64,000 nucleotides of DNA from Pseudomicrostroma phylloplanum (lineage: Eukaryota; Basidiomycota; Exobasidiomycetes; Microstromatales): NCBI GenBank assembly GCA_039545275.1, contig BCHS01000003.1, positions 1,099,561 through 1,163,560 on the forward strand, written 5' to 3'. Made by a program: the position numbers and the translations under genes. Below the pieces are notes generated by a model, which saw only the letters and a list, made by a program, of their open reading frames with translations, did not search any database and was not told the DNA's origin. Of the stretch, positions 1 through 11,043 are shown one piece after another (the stretch's first letter is position 1; each line of letters starts with the position of its first letter).

Positions 1-3000
1 TCCTTAGAGGGAGAAGCGATGGCGCGGGGAGTAGAAAGAGTCTGCAGACGGGCCGTGGTGGAGGTGCTAGTCGTATCTCTCCTTTCCCGCCTGGGGATCG
101 ACGGTGCACTGAGAGCATTGGTGTTAGGATCATGCGCCTTGCGGAGGCGCTCGGCCAATTGGCCCTCGGGAAGCACATGCTCCCACCATCCATCAGATGA
201 CGAGGTTGATCTTCTTCTGCCAGTTCTGCTGAGGTACGGCGAGGAAGGAAGAGACGCAGCCTGCCTCGAAGACGTGCGAGACATGATGGGCTGATGTTCA
301 GCCCGAGGGGCTAGTATAAGGAAGTGGTCCTCTGCGTTACTTTGTGGGTGATCAGAGACGCTCTGAGTATCGTGAGAGGCGTTTCAGAAAGAAAGTAGGT
401 CCAAAGATTGAGATCTGAAGTCACTGTGCGGGAGAGTGATTCGACTGCACCCTTTGTCTAGACGATATGAAGCTTGTGCCACCTCTAGCTGTGTGCACAG
501 TATGTCGCAAGATTAGCGATCGTAGGATGCCAAGACCACTTGTGGAGGCGGTATTCGGCTGCCAAGAGCTTCGACTAGCTCGCCAAGGCAGATATCACTC
601 CTGGAGAGGTGGCGATGCCTCGCAGAGGTCCGGCCGGAGGACGTTGTCTTACAGCAGTGAGTAGCAGACTCTGGTGCTTTCACTGGTGATGGCCCTGGTT
701 GAGCTGAAGAGGCGGGACAGAGGAACCGATGCCAGTGTGTGTATGAAGACTCGCGATGAGATGAAGGAGGAGTGTGCAAGACAATGGGAGAAGAGACCTG
801 CAGGGGTGAGAAATTACCGTGAGAATCCGTACCCCCACGGGGTATGCACGAGCAAAGAGGGATGATGAAGGATGGGCGAGGTGAGGTGAGGTGATGTGGG
901 CAAACACCGAGAAGCGTTGGGAGAGATGTATTTGGAGCAGGAGTGCCGCTGCGAGGTCACTGCCTTGGCCCTACGCCTGCCTCGTGGGAACGTGTAGGTG
1001 TTGCTCTCCTCGCCTTCCTCTTCCTATCGCTGGGCGGAGACGATTCGCAGGCGTGGGCGTGGGCGTCGGCCTGCTGAGCGTGAAAGGGCCAAGAGGCGCG
1101 CGAGGGGGCGTGAGAGACCAATAGATAAGGGGCCGAGTAGCGGATAGAAGATGTCAAGGTGTATGGGGTACAAGGAAATTCTTTACAGAGGGCGTGCTTC
1201 AGGTCATAGAGGCCGCCAGGGATGCTTACTTCGGTCAACGTTGATGTGCCAATTGAGATTGCCTCCCGACGGCAGACGGAGGCCATCACCAAGGGAGGAC
1301 CTGCAAGGTATGCGGCATTGCTTCGGGCTTCCCGTTGCAAGAATTCCTCTCTGTCCCTTGGTGCCCCTATGAGCTGCTGAAAGTCATCGCCTCCTCGGCT
1401 TGCCTGCTATTAGCTAGCGTACGGCAGCATCTGACCCGAAGTTTTCCGAAATCACCTTACCAGACCTTCACGCTTAATGAAGCGAAGGAGGCGAGGCCAC
1501 AAGGACGCGCTGGGCGCGGCGGGGTCCAAGTCGCCGTCCCGCACGCAATCCCACTGTGAAAGCCAAGAAGCGAGGAGCCCCCCCTAGCCGCGGCAATCGC
1601 GAGCGACGACGTGAGCGGAGCACGACTTCAAACGGAGATCTCGACAGACTCACATTGACCCGCTTTCCTGCCTTGCTGACATGGTCAAGCCGGCAGCACT
1701 GATCACCAAGGCATGCGCGTGCTGCGCATGCCAAGAAGCAGTCGATTGACTAAACGCAACACTGGGGGCGCCTGTCGTATGGAGCCGCCAACGAAGCTGT
1801 CGCATACCAGTACCGTTCTCACTGTTATAGCGAGTGCTTTGTAGCTCTTGGCCATGCGCACGCCATCTAAGCGGTGGCATGCGACAAAGAGCCGAAGGAT
1901 CACTGCACTCTGCTGCATGGATGAGACTAGGGGCACCTTCGAATGGCGACCAATCTCCATGGACTCTTATATTCCGGCACAACGCTAGCTGACAGGAACC
2001 CTGCTCACCCAACCACCGTTCGTCGCAACCTGCAACGGATCCCGTTGCCGAAGCGAGCAGCCCCTTTTACCCCGCTTCGCTTCTGGAGATACCAAGCTGC
2101 TACTTCTCCGCGCACGCAGATAGAGCAGACCCGTTCCGGAGTACTGGTATCGATTCAGCGGATTGATAGTGAGAAACGGCCCTGTCGGCGCTCTGTGCTG
2201 CTGCCTGAGATAGCCGGGCTGTGTTACCGGGCCATGCCGCCTGCCTTGTGTCTCACTGAGCTGGTATCCGCTACCAAGTCTTGGCTGTGCTTGCTCAGAG
2301 CGCACATCGGATCGGATCGAATCAAAGGAGCGGCTGCACATGCTGTCGCCGGCTGGACTCTCCACGTGGGCGGACAATTCTGGCGATTAGAGTTCGCGCC
2401 CAGCGGGGCAGATTCGAACGCCGCCGCCCGACGCCGCATGTCGTCAGAGCGGGGGGTAGTCTACCTCGGCCACGGCGGCTACCGCATCAAAAGCCGCTAC
2501 TCGGAAGCGGACGATACTCAAAGGTAAGAAAAGGTGTCTGCGCTGTCAAGAGCTTATGTGCAAAGCCAAGCTCTTCGGCATTTGCAATAAGGGTATCATC
2601 GTCAGTAAAACAAGCTATAATCCTTTGTTCATCGACCTCTTGGCAGCGCTGAGGACATCTCTAGGTATGCATTCAGAGAGCGCTCAAGGATGTCTCATGA
2701 GCAGGGACCGGCCGAGCGGAAATACAAGCTCAGCCTGTCCCGGAGGTTGAAGAACCCAAGACGTGTCTCTGAGGCAAATATGCCACGAGTTGCTGTCTTG
2801 TTCCGAAGACCCCAGTCGGGCCGAGACTGTACCAAGTGTCGGTGCACGAACCTTACTATCTACGCAACGAAGGATGGAGTATGCCGGCTTAGTAGAGCCG
2901 AATTGCTGCGCCGGGCGAGGGCCCTCGATCTGGCAATGTGCTGCCCGGCTCCGCCTTGTGCCGCTTTGATGCTGGAGCATGCGCTCGAATGACGCTCTCG

Positions 3001-3841
3001 ATCTTCACTGCCGCCGGAGCTGTGCTACTCTCATTGGTCTTGTCATCCGAGATAGATTCTCCCCGACATTTCCGTTACCACAGACAAGCTTCGTCGGCCC
3101 TCGGGAAATCTTTTTGACTACTTCTCCTTGCATCGCTGTTTCCTGAGGTAGCAAAGCCCGGGCTCTCCAGCGCTTTATCCGATCCCGCCTTGCTTCTCCA
3201 CCCAGGCAACGTGGCATCTCGGAGGAGCTGCACCATCCATAATCAACCTGAGATACAGACAAATTCACACGGACGGGAGCCAAGTCTGATCGAGTGCAGA
3301 AGAGCTTCCGTGTCTTCCTTGCTACGTCAGCCTGTAACGTTACAAAAGGCGACTGCCCGTGGAACTCGCAGCCGCTGCTTGCTTCTGGTGAAATACTTTT
3401 GTTGCACTTCATCTCGTCTCAGCCTCTGTACTGTCGCTTACCACTCACATATCGGTACCGCACTCAAAGTCCTACCATCTCCGAGCGGATCCGACGTCCC
3501 AAGAAGCCAGGTGAGTGCGCTGCCAAGCACAAAAAGGCCCTGCGGGGCATCGCCTGAACTATCAGGGTCCGTCGCCCACTCGGCCGACGCTTGCTCTATC
3601 AATGGGCCGCATCGTAATGCCAGCGAGGTCGCTTGTACTCGCTTAGCAAGCAGCGCCTCGGAAGTAGCGAATCGATCGAGTGCATAGATCTGCCTTGCAC
3701 CGCTTGTGGTGGAAGCATTTGTCCCTGCTCATCTTGGCGATGAGTGTCAGAATGATCGCTTCCCAGTGCGAAGGATGGTATTGCGAGGTGCGAACCAGAG
3801 ACGATTTTTCATCTCTGCTGCTTGCCAAGCTCTACGCCGAT

Positions 3842-3877
3842 CGGGGTCATCGGGGCCATCGGGGCCAACGGGGCAAC
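3842..3877. repeat. Short GC-rich tandem repeat
   Basis: About four imperfect copies of a 9-10 nt unit of the form TCGGGGCCA lie head to tail. In one frame they read as a collagen-like Gly-His-Arg run, but that frame has no other support as a gene. It is probably a simple-sequence slippage product. Confidence 0.6.
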
Positions 3878-4583
3878 ACTCGCTGGACTCCTCTGGTCTG
3901 GCCCACGCCGCCCATCAGCAGGTGCTTTTCTCCGTGTGCGTTCAGAAGCCGCCGGACGGCAAGGGGGGTCGACCGACAGGCAGATCGAACGAGAGGGGGG
4001 CATTCCTGCGCCGCCAGAATGCAAGACAGCCTCGGAGAATAATTTGGCCCCACGCTGCAGCGGCTTGAGCTCCGCGCAAATGCAAGAGCGACTTGGTTTG
4101 GCCGGATGCTGAGCCTGTTGAGCTTGACCGCTTTGGAGATTGGCGCCTAGAAGGGAGATTCCGACGTGGTGTCTCAGGCAGGAGTTGCAAAGGAGTCTGG
4201 CGGTGTTGCTGGCGGAGACGAGCCGCAAGTTGCGGTCCGAGACAGATGGGTGATGAAGGACTGGCGTTGTGCTTCGGGAACGCAAGCGGAGAAGGGCGCG
4301 TGGCAGCAAGGTTTGGCCTTCCGCCGCCGAGCATTGCGTCAGGCACATGGCACACGATTCGCCCGTGAACCTTGATTCCATGACACTACCATGCTCCGAC
4401 GACAAGACGTCCCCACCCAGCCGTCCAGTGGGGAGACGGACAAAGGTCTGGATGAGCAAGCTACTCCCTCGGCATCACTCGCGACTTGATTGTCTCAGAG
4501 CCGAGATGATTCCAGAGACAGCCCACAGCCACCGACCCTTCCGATCCGCGGCCATACTATTGTGCGATTAGCAAGCCGCTGCC

Positions 4584-4590
4584 CATATAA
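4584..4590 (+). promoter_or_regulatory. TATA-like box upstream of FAM72 gene
   Basis: The sequence CATATAA lies about 255 bp upstream of the FAM72 start codon, ahead of a CT- and CA-rich leader typical of fungal 5' untranslated regions. Its use as a promoter element is inferred from position only. Confidence 0.35.
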
Positions 4591-4845
4591 CATTGCAAGC
4601 AGCCTCGGCCGACTCTGACCTCTGCCCCCTACTTTCCCACCATCGATCATTTCACTTCAGCCGAACAAGTCCCATTGCATACTGGCCACTGCTCCACCTC
4701 GACTTACTCATAGCATCACTCAGTACATCGCTACTGTCACACACATCCTCATCTCCTTGTCTCCTCGCATCCAAGCGCAAGTCGAAGCACTTTCATCACC
4801 ATCCACTCACTAGCCTTTACGCCTACCAGCATCCACAACAACATC

Positions 4846-6171
4846 ATGGACGGCAGTCGGAGCAGCATGTCTACTCACGATCTGGAGGGAGCCTTGGCAC
4901 AAGCCGCGCGCCAAGTAGAGCTTGCTCGTCAAGAGCACCTCTACCTACAGCAAGAGCATGAGCGACTCCGCCTGAGGCAGCGACTCGCAAGGGAAAGGGA
5001 AAGGGAGCAGACTGACCGAGAGGACCAAAGAGAAGCAGCTCGTTCGGCAGAAAGGGGACGTGAGGCTCAACGAAGCCAAACCACCGACACTCCGGCCTCT
5101 ACCTCTCAGCAAAAGGATCACCCTGTCTACCTGCTCAACTGCAAGGGCTGTGGCTCTTTCCTCTCCGACCGGGGTATGAAGGCTATTCTCCTCCTCAAGC
5201 CTCATGTCACCCTCTACTCCACCGATGTCATGCCATCCAATGTGGGACCCCTCTACCCAGCCTCGCACAGGAACGCAGACCGAAGCCTCACCCGCTCCGC
5301 CTCTTCAAGCGCTCTACCTTCGGAGCGCCAAGTAGAAAGGACCTGCGACTGCCTCACCGAGACGCTCGGCTGCTACGGTTGTGGCGCTCAAATCGGCTAC
5401 CACATCATCGCCCCCTGCGCTAGGTGTACCGCCAGCGTCACGGATCAGAAGAAGGGCTCCAATGGCCACCGCACTGTCCTCCACTGCTCCGAGATCACGG
5501 CTAGGGAGAGGCGCTACGTACCAGGCGAGTCCGGTGTGCGCTGCGCACCAACGCCATGCCCCTTCCCTCAAGCCGCCCTCAAGGAGCGCAAGCTGGCCTC
5601 CTCGCTCGTCCAGAGAGGACCCTCGAACACAGTGATGAACACCTTCCACTGGGGTCGAGGCTCACCCCTGAACAGAGACAACGTCTCCCTCGACCGGTAC
5701 ACTCGCCCTGCCAGACGCAACGTGCGAATGGTGCACATCGACCGCTCCGGTCCCATCCAAGCCCACCGCCGACGCTTCAACAATGGCGCTCGACCCGACG
5801 AGATGGTCGACGACGACCTCAGCGACGGGGACGATTTCCTCGAACTGGACTTTGCCGCGCCTGAAGAGGACGAGGTGGAGATGCAGATGCAGATGGACCT
5901 CTATGACGAGATGGAGCAGGACAAGTTCGACGTCGGTGGTGGACGAGCTAGAGCCCTCTCGGCTGCTTCTCTCGTCAGGGAGCAGCGCAGGCAGGCCGCT
6001 GCTGCTGCCGCTGCAGCTGCTGCGAGCAAGACGGGGGGTTGCGGTGCTTCGCCTGCTCGATTGCTTGAGCGGGGAGCAATCGTCTACTGGGGCGACCTTG
6101 TCCCTGGCGGGGAGAGGTGCCAGCCCTTTGACTCGGACTTGGCATTGCAGGTACCAGTGGCGGTGCGATAG
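4846..6171 (+). CDS. FAM72: FAM72-family zinc-ribbon-like protein, fungal long form
   Basis: Single exon, 441 aa. The middle of the protein matches the FAM72 family: a C-x2-C pair followed by S-D-R-G-M-K-A-I-L-L (about residues 101-115), then Y-S-T-D, then C-D-C, C-Y-G-C and G-Y-H-I-I-x-P-C-x-x-C (about 166-195), N-G-H, and near the C terminus V-Y-W-G-D-L (about 413-418). The family's function is poorly defined; the vertebrate protein is linked to base-excision repair through uracil-DNA glycosylase. Vertebrate FAM72 is about 149 aa. Here the conserved blocks are separated by a long acidic insertion and a poly-Ala run near residues 385-395, and preceded by a Gln/Arg/Glu-rich predicted coiled coil (about 15-85). 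The ATG at 4846 follows an A-rich leader and is the first in frame. Family call strong, role unknown. Confidence 0.85.
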   Translation: MDGSRSSMSTHDLEGALAQAARQVELARQEHLYLQQEHERLRLRQRLAREREREQTDREDQREAARSAERGREAQRSQTTDTPASTSQQKDHPVYLLNCKGCGSFLSDRGMKAILLLKPHVTLYSTDVMPSNVGPLYPASHRNADRSLTRSASSSALPSERQVERTCDCLTETLGCYGCGAQIGYHIIAPCARCTASVTDQKKGSNGHRTVLHCSEITARERRYVPGESGVRCAPTPCPFPQAALKERKLASSLVQRGPSNTVMNTFHWGRGSPLNRDNVSLDRYTRPARRNVRMVHIDRSGPIQAHRRRFNNGARPDEMVDDDLSDGDDFLELDFAAPEEDEVEMQMQMDLYDEMEQDKFDVGGGRARALSAASLVREQRRQAAAAAAAAAASKTGGCGASPARLLERGAIVYWGDLVPGGERCQPFDSDLALQVPVAVR

Positions 6172-6543
6172 AGGTTGCTCGCTGCCTAGGTCCCTCCATC
6201 CCTCCCACTGCACGATGCTCGTCCGAGCTCATGCTGTACTACCTTGCCCCCACTCACTACTATATTGCGCGCCCGAAGCCAGAAACCCACTGTATATAGC
6301 GTATTGCTTTCGTTCCCCTTTGTCTGTCTCTATGTCTCTCAGCTCATCACACATGCCTCTCATAGTCACATTGCTCCCATCTATTCTCTAGCATCTAGCA
6401 TCTAGCATCTAGCAACTAGCATCTACTCTCATCTATTAGCCTAATCTAATCGCATGCATCTACTCTCATCAATCAGAGCACAAAGACAAGTGTGATTATC
6501 AATCGAGGGCAAACAGAATCACTTTAGCCCAGCCCAGCCTAGC
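6172..6543. other. Convergent 3' intergenic region
   Basis: This gap lies between the stop codons of the FAM72 gene (plus) and PSMG2 (minus). It is CT-rich and contains the 7-mer tandem repeat listed separately, plus a short AGCCC/AGCCT-type run near 6525-6550. No gene is seen; it probably holds both 3' untranslated regions. Confidence 0.6.
6388..6422. repeat. Five-copy 7-mer tandem repeat CTAGCAT
   Basis: Five adjacent copies of CTAGCAT occur, the fourth reading CTAGCAA. They lie in the 3' flank of the FAM72 gene and are followed by related CATCTACTCTC-type units to about 6470. This looks like a minisatellite; no function is implied. Confidence 0.8.
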
Positions 6544-7667
6544 CTAGCCAAAAAGAGCCTGATCGAACCCATTGCCAAATAGGCCAGCCCAGCTGGGCGG
6601 CTCCGTAAAGCGCATGATGGGCGCTTGACTCTGGCCCTGTGCCTGGCCTTTGCTGCTCGTCTCCGTTCCCGGCCCTGTCTCCGTCTCTGTCTCTTCTCTT
6701 GTCGCTCTGAGCAACTCTGCGACCGCTCCGGCGAGGTAGTGTGCATCGGGTCTATTGTCCCCTTCTGCAGCAAAGAGGAGGAGCACACCCACGCCCGTGC
6801 CCGTGGGTAGGTTGGTCTGGGTCTGGGTCTGTACCTCTGCAGCTTCTTCTGTAGGGATTGTTGTGGATGTGAGGTCGGCTAGCAGACGTCGGGTGATGCC
6901 TGTCGAGGAGGAAGGGATGGGCACTCCCTCCTCCTTCTCCTCTCTTTCGCCGGGGGACCGACTCAGCTCTGGAATAGATGCGCTCAAGCGCGCCAGTAGA
7001 GGACTCGAGGACGAGGACGATGAGGACGAAACAGGGATATAGCGGAAGAGGGCCTGTTCGGAATTCATCTCCTCCTCTGTTCGTAGGGCATTGTCCACGC
7101 TAGAGAGGATCAGGACCTGCGAGAAGTTTTGAGAGCGGATCCAGGATGTGAAGCGCTTGCTGAAGGGGCGTTTGCGTGCCTATGGTGGATGGGGGATGCA
7201 GGATAGCCGAGATGAGGTGAGGAGTGAGAGATTTATGACGGGAGTCAGGACAGGAGGTTGCGTCAACTCACTTTGAGGACTGGACTTCTTTGTTGAATGA
7301 CGGTGAGCTTTGACGAGGAATTAGAGTAGACTGAGGTGGAGAGAAGGAATCACGCAGTGTGAGCCACGAATGCGCTGGTAGTCCTATCATTCGAGATCTG
7401 CTCACCTTCCAGAGACGTGGTCAGGCCTCCTTTACCTCCCTCGTCGGACCCAACGAAAGGTATGAGATCTCTGGTTGCATCGAGCCTGGCCACTCTGTGC
7501 AGCTTGAGCTCGGGGCTATTGATGAGCAGGTCTACTGCCAGCTGTGGTATGCAGGCATGCGACACGACGGGCAGGATGAGAACATGACCAGCAAAGTCTG
7601 GCAGATGTGCGCTCGAGGAGATTGGGTGACAGTAGCTTGACGAGGAAGACGAAGAGGGGACAGTCAT
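6544..7667 (-). CDS. PSMG2: Proteasome assembly chaperone 2 (PSMG2/Pba2 type)
   Basis: Three exons: 7406-7667, 7272-7330 and 6544-7179, giving 318 aa. Chaperones of this family pair with PSMG1 to guide alpha-ring assembly of the 20S proteasome. The N-terminal region has P-D-F-A-G-H-V-L-I-L-P-V-V-S and Q-L-A-V-D-L-L-I, and exon 2 restores V-Y-S-N-S-S-S-K-L-T-V-I-Q-Q-R-S. Exon 3 carries V-L-I-L-S-S, F-R-Y, the block F-A-A-E-G-D-N-R-P-D-A, and ends P-S-W-x-x-L-F-G-N-G-F-D-Q-A-L-F-G, which mirrors the end of human PSMG2. Low-complexity Ser and Thr-Glu runs enlarge it beyond the 264 aa human protein. The start at 7667 was chosen because it sits just before the conserved domain; an upstream in-frame ATG at 7769 would add 34 residues. 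It is divergent from the F-box gene at 7919. Confidence 0.85.
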
Positions 7668-7918
7668 GGTGAGTATGAGCAGTGTAGGCGTATGGCGGCC
7701 GGAAGAAGGAGCGGAAGGAGCGGCAGGCGCAGACGTCAGCGTCGCCTGTGCCTTTTGCACTTGGCCCATGCGCAAGGGTGCCAAGCGCGCGACTGGAGTA
7801 CGGCCGAGAGGGAGAGATGCCTCAGCTCAGTCCTACCACGCCGCACCGCAAGCTACCACACCATCACACCTTCGCATTCATCCGCAGGCGACATCTGCCA
7901 TCTACTCACAGGCACAGC

Positions 7919-10900
7919 ATGACTGTCATAGCCCAGTCTGCAGCAAGCTACTCGCCCTCGCCGCTGTTGGCGCTGCCGCACGAGCTACTCCTCGACATCC
8001 TCTCGCGCCTGGACCCCCGCGATGTGTCGGCCTTTGGCAGGACATGCTCCCACCTCAACCACCTCATAGAGACATCCCCTGGCCTCTGGCGTATTCTCTA
8101 CCTCTCTCGGTGGGATCTTCCCCCTGTCGTCGATCCTCTCTCAGCTGCATCGTCGAGCAAGGGAAAGGAGACTCAAGGAGCTGCACCCCTTTCTATGCAA
8201 GAGCTGGTCAAGCAGAGGCGCAAGGCCAGGAGCGATCTCCGAAGGGGAACCACCAGTCTGCATAGCATGGTGAGTGGGCAGAGTGCCATCAACTGACTAG
8301 AGCTGTGACTGACTGCCACCGCTCTTGTGGTCTTGTTAGCTACTCGACCACTCAACGACGCTGCCCACACTCATCAGCGCACTGAGGAGTCGCAGCCGGC
8401 GTCAGATCAGCAAGACTACTCCCAATGCCGACTCGCCCTCCAGCCAGACTGTTGCAACCTTTGCCTCTATGTTTCCCTCCAATATCGAGGGCGACTTGAG
8501 ATGGGCCACCTTCGTCTATCCGCGTGAAGACGTACTCAACCTCCATGACTGGCAACATGCCGTCAAGCAGGAAGAAGCAAAGCCCATCGAAAACAAGCCT
8601 GCTTCGAGAGGTTCTGCCACGAAAGGCAATGGGCTTAGTGCCGCGGACTCATCTCCCTCGTCATCGAGGAAGCCGACAGCAGCCAAAGTAGAACAGCGCA
8701 CGCGGCGATCCTCACGCATCCGCAGAGCGAAAGTCCCTTCTTCCCTGTGGGGCTTCCTCAAGAATCCGAACGAGGACAACAACGATGACTTTTCCCTGAC
8801 CGACATCTCCTTCGATGAGCAGCTCGCAGCTGAGCTTCACTGTCTGTACGGAGTGAGGAGGATGGACCCGCCCTTGGTCCTGGACAGGCAAGGCAGAGTC
8901 TGGAGAAAGGATCACGACCGTCTTGCTCCAAAGAAACGCAGACGAAGCTCAAGAGCAGGAGAGAAGGGGAGGAAAGTCGAAGAAGACGAGGAGATGCGCT
9001 ATGAGTCTGTCGAGCCAGAATACGCAGGCGAATCCTCACAGGCGAGTTCGGCTCCTTCCAGAGCTATGCGGCATGAGGGAGCGGAAGACGTGGACATGCA
9101 CTTCGTCAATACCGCAGACGAGCCCCACGCGCACGACGACGTTGACGACGACGCTGGCGGCGGCTTCCTCGATGGCTCCGGAGAGGAGGACACCGATGAG
9201 TTTGACCTGTGTCAGTGGGCTCGGCTGGGCTCTCGGAACGGCGTTGCGGGCTACCGGGATCTTCGCAGTCGCGCAAAGGAGAAGATCTACGACGTCGGAC
9301 GGTACTCATACGAGAATGCCTACGGTCCCTTCCTGCCCTTCAGAGCTACCGATGCTCCCCTCAGTCGTCGTCATGGTGTGACACCGGAAGGCTTTCCGAT
9401 GCACCTCGCAGAACGTCTGCCCCTATTCGCGGCTGTCGACATGGACGATAGCGGCGAGGCGCACCTTTCCGACGATGACGACAGCATTGGCTCGGGACCT
9501 GGTCCAGACGATCCAGTGGTGGAGATTGAAGAAGACGAGGTCGAGGATCTTCGCAGAGATCGGGAGCAAGCGGGTGATGCTTCGCCTGATACTTCGACGG
9601 GCTGGGCCAGTCCTCGTATCATTGACATCGACGATATCGTCGAAGACGGCGTAGAGGACGATGAGGATGACGAGGATGACGACGATAGTTCAGAGGGCTT
9701 TCCCTTCTTCGACGACAACAGCCGTGCGGACCGTTTCGCTCAGATGGTGCAAGAAGTCGCAGCCTACTCCGGGTCAAAAGTGCGCAACACAGTGGAGCGT
9801 CTCCGCCGAGCTGAGGCAGGGGAAGACCCCGAAAAGCCAACTGCTCGGCCAGTCTGGCAGTCTCAACCTCGTAAACGATCATTGGTCTGGCAGAGGCAGC
9901 GTAGCATCGATTGGGTCCTGCTGGAAGCCATCATGGTTGCCGTGCACTGCAGTCTCACCAGCGCAATCACGACTATGTTCTGGGGTAGAGGTTTCAAGCT
10001 GCCACATGGTGCCAGGGGCGACGCTGCCAATGGGTACAGCGGTCGAGATGCGTGTGTGCACCTCCGCTCACGACGTCTCATCGAACCGCCCTGTGGCTGG
10101 CATCTCTCACGAGGGGAGGAGCAAGGCAGTAGCAGCAGCACGGAGAAAAAGAGTAGCGGCGTTCATACTGACGACGATGACAGCGGCATTGTCCTTGAGG
10201 CCCAGCCTCAGCCTCACTCTGATGGCACGGAGAAGCCCTACGATTGGGCGCGGGCAGAGACGTCGACGTGGGTAGGCACCTACTTCTTCAGCGACTACCC
10301 AATGTTCCTACGCTACAATGCCTCTCTCGCTCAAGACCCCACTGCCTTGCAGAATGGCGTCAGTCTGATGCGTCACGAGGAAGCCGTCGGTGACTGTCTG
10401 CAGCTTCGTCTCGAGCTGAACCCCATGGAGCGGCAGGCCGCTCAATTCGAAGAGGGCGAAGAGGAGTCTCTCTCCAACGGACCCGAGGACCCCGAGTTCC
10501 CCACTCTCCGCTTCACGGGCCACACTCTCACCCACCACGAAGAAGAACCACCCCAGCTGCGCGGTCGTGCCCACGGGTACGTCCGCCCCGTGTACGCCAG
10601 CGACGGGAAGCTCACGCGATTCCATGCTCCTACGGGTCAGTGGCTCCCCGAAGTTGCGGGAGTGCACTGGAAGATCACCCATGCCTATGATGGGCAGGAT
10701 CGCTGGTCCCTCTCCGGAGCACAGGCTGGCCCACCGGGAACGAGAGCACCAATCTATGGGATCTGGAGCGATGTAGAGGACGAGGAGGCTAGTCCGGTGG
10801 GACCCTTTTGCTATATGAATGTGGATAGTCGTCCTTGGAGAGAGGTGGAGAGGTTGCTTAGAGAGGAAGAGGAGAGTGAAGAGAGGAGGAATAGGGCAAT

Positions 10901-10949
10901 GGGTCGGAATGGGGGCGCACAGAGAGGGGGAGTCAACGGGATCGTCTAG
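7919..10949 (+). CDS. Large F-box protein
   Basis: Two exons, 7919-8269 and 8340-10949 (intron 70 nt, GTGAGT to TTAG), giving 986 aa. Residues about 17-62 form an F-box (L-P-H-E-L-L-L-D-I-L-S-R-L-D-P-R-D-V, then L-W-R-I-L-Y-L). The protein should act as a substrate receptor of an SCF ubiquitin ligase by binding Skp1. After a basic Arg/Lys patch and several long Asp/Glu runs (about residues 330-390 and 440-510), the C-terminal half has ordered, Trp-rich segments: W-V-G-T-Y-F-F-S-D-Y-P-M-F at about 715, and W-K-I-T-H-A-Y-D-G-Q-D-R-W-S-L near 900, followed by G-I-W-S-D and G-P-F. These look like a folded ligand-binding domain that I cannot name. The start at 7919 is the closest in-frame ATG to the F-box. 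It shares a 251 bp promoter with PSMG2. Confidence 0.75.
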
Positions 10950-11043
10950 TCGTAGTCGCGCAGTCCCTTGTTGTAACGTTTGCCACCTCTATGTTATACA
11001 ATTCCAATTCCAGTGACGTTCCGAGGTGTGACAATCGTCTAGT

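Larger units (their letters stand above)
1..4845. other. Long gene-free stretch
   Basis: I could not support any protein or RNA gene here. Open frames up to about 216 codons occur on both strands (for example 1943-2527 plus and 3809-4459 minus). They overlap one another, show no family motif I recognise, and have no consistent codon preference. The region may hold a long upstream flank of the FAM72 gene, a decayed element or an unannotated non-coding RNA. No terminal repeats or transposase motifs were seen. The only local structure noted is a short tandem repeat near 3842 and a TATA-like box near 4584. Confidence 0.5.

Noticed and set aside
2400..2485. tRNA-like sequence on the minus strand (GTTCGAATC and GTGGCCGAG)
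   Set aside because: The loop resembles a T-loop, but only two of the five T-stem pairs form, and no acceptor stem pairs at the right spacing.
3809..4459. 216-codon minus-strand frame
   Set aside because: No motif, no promoter signal, and other frames are equally open on both strands in this stretch.
6388..6422. Telomere-like or centromere-like repeat
   Set aside because: The unit CTAGCAT does not match TTAGGG-type repeats, and five copies beside ordinary genes indicate a simple minisatellite.
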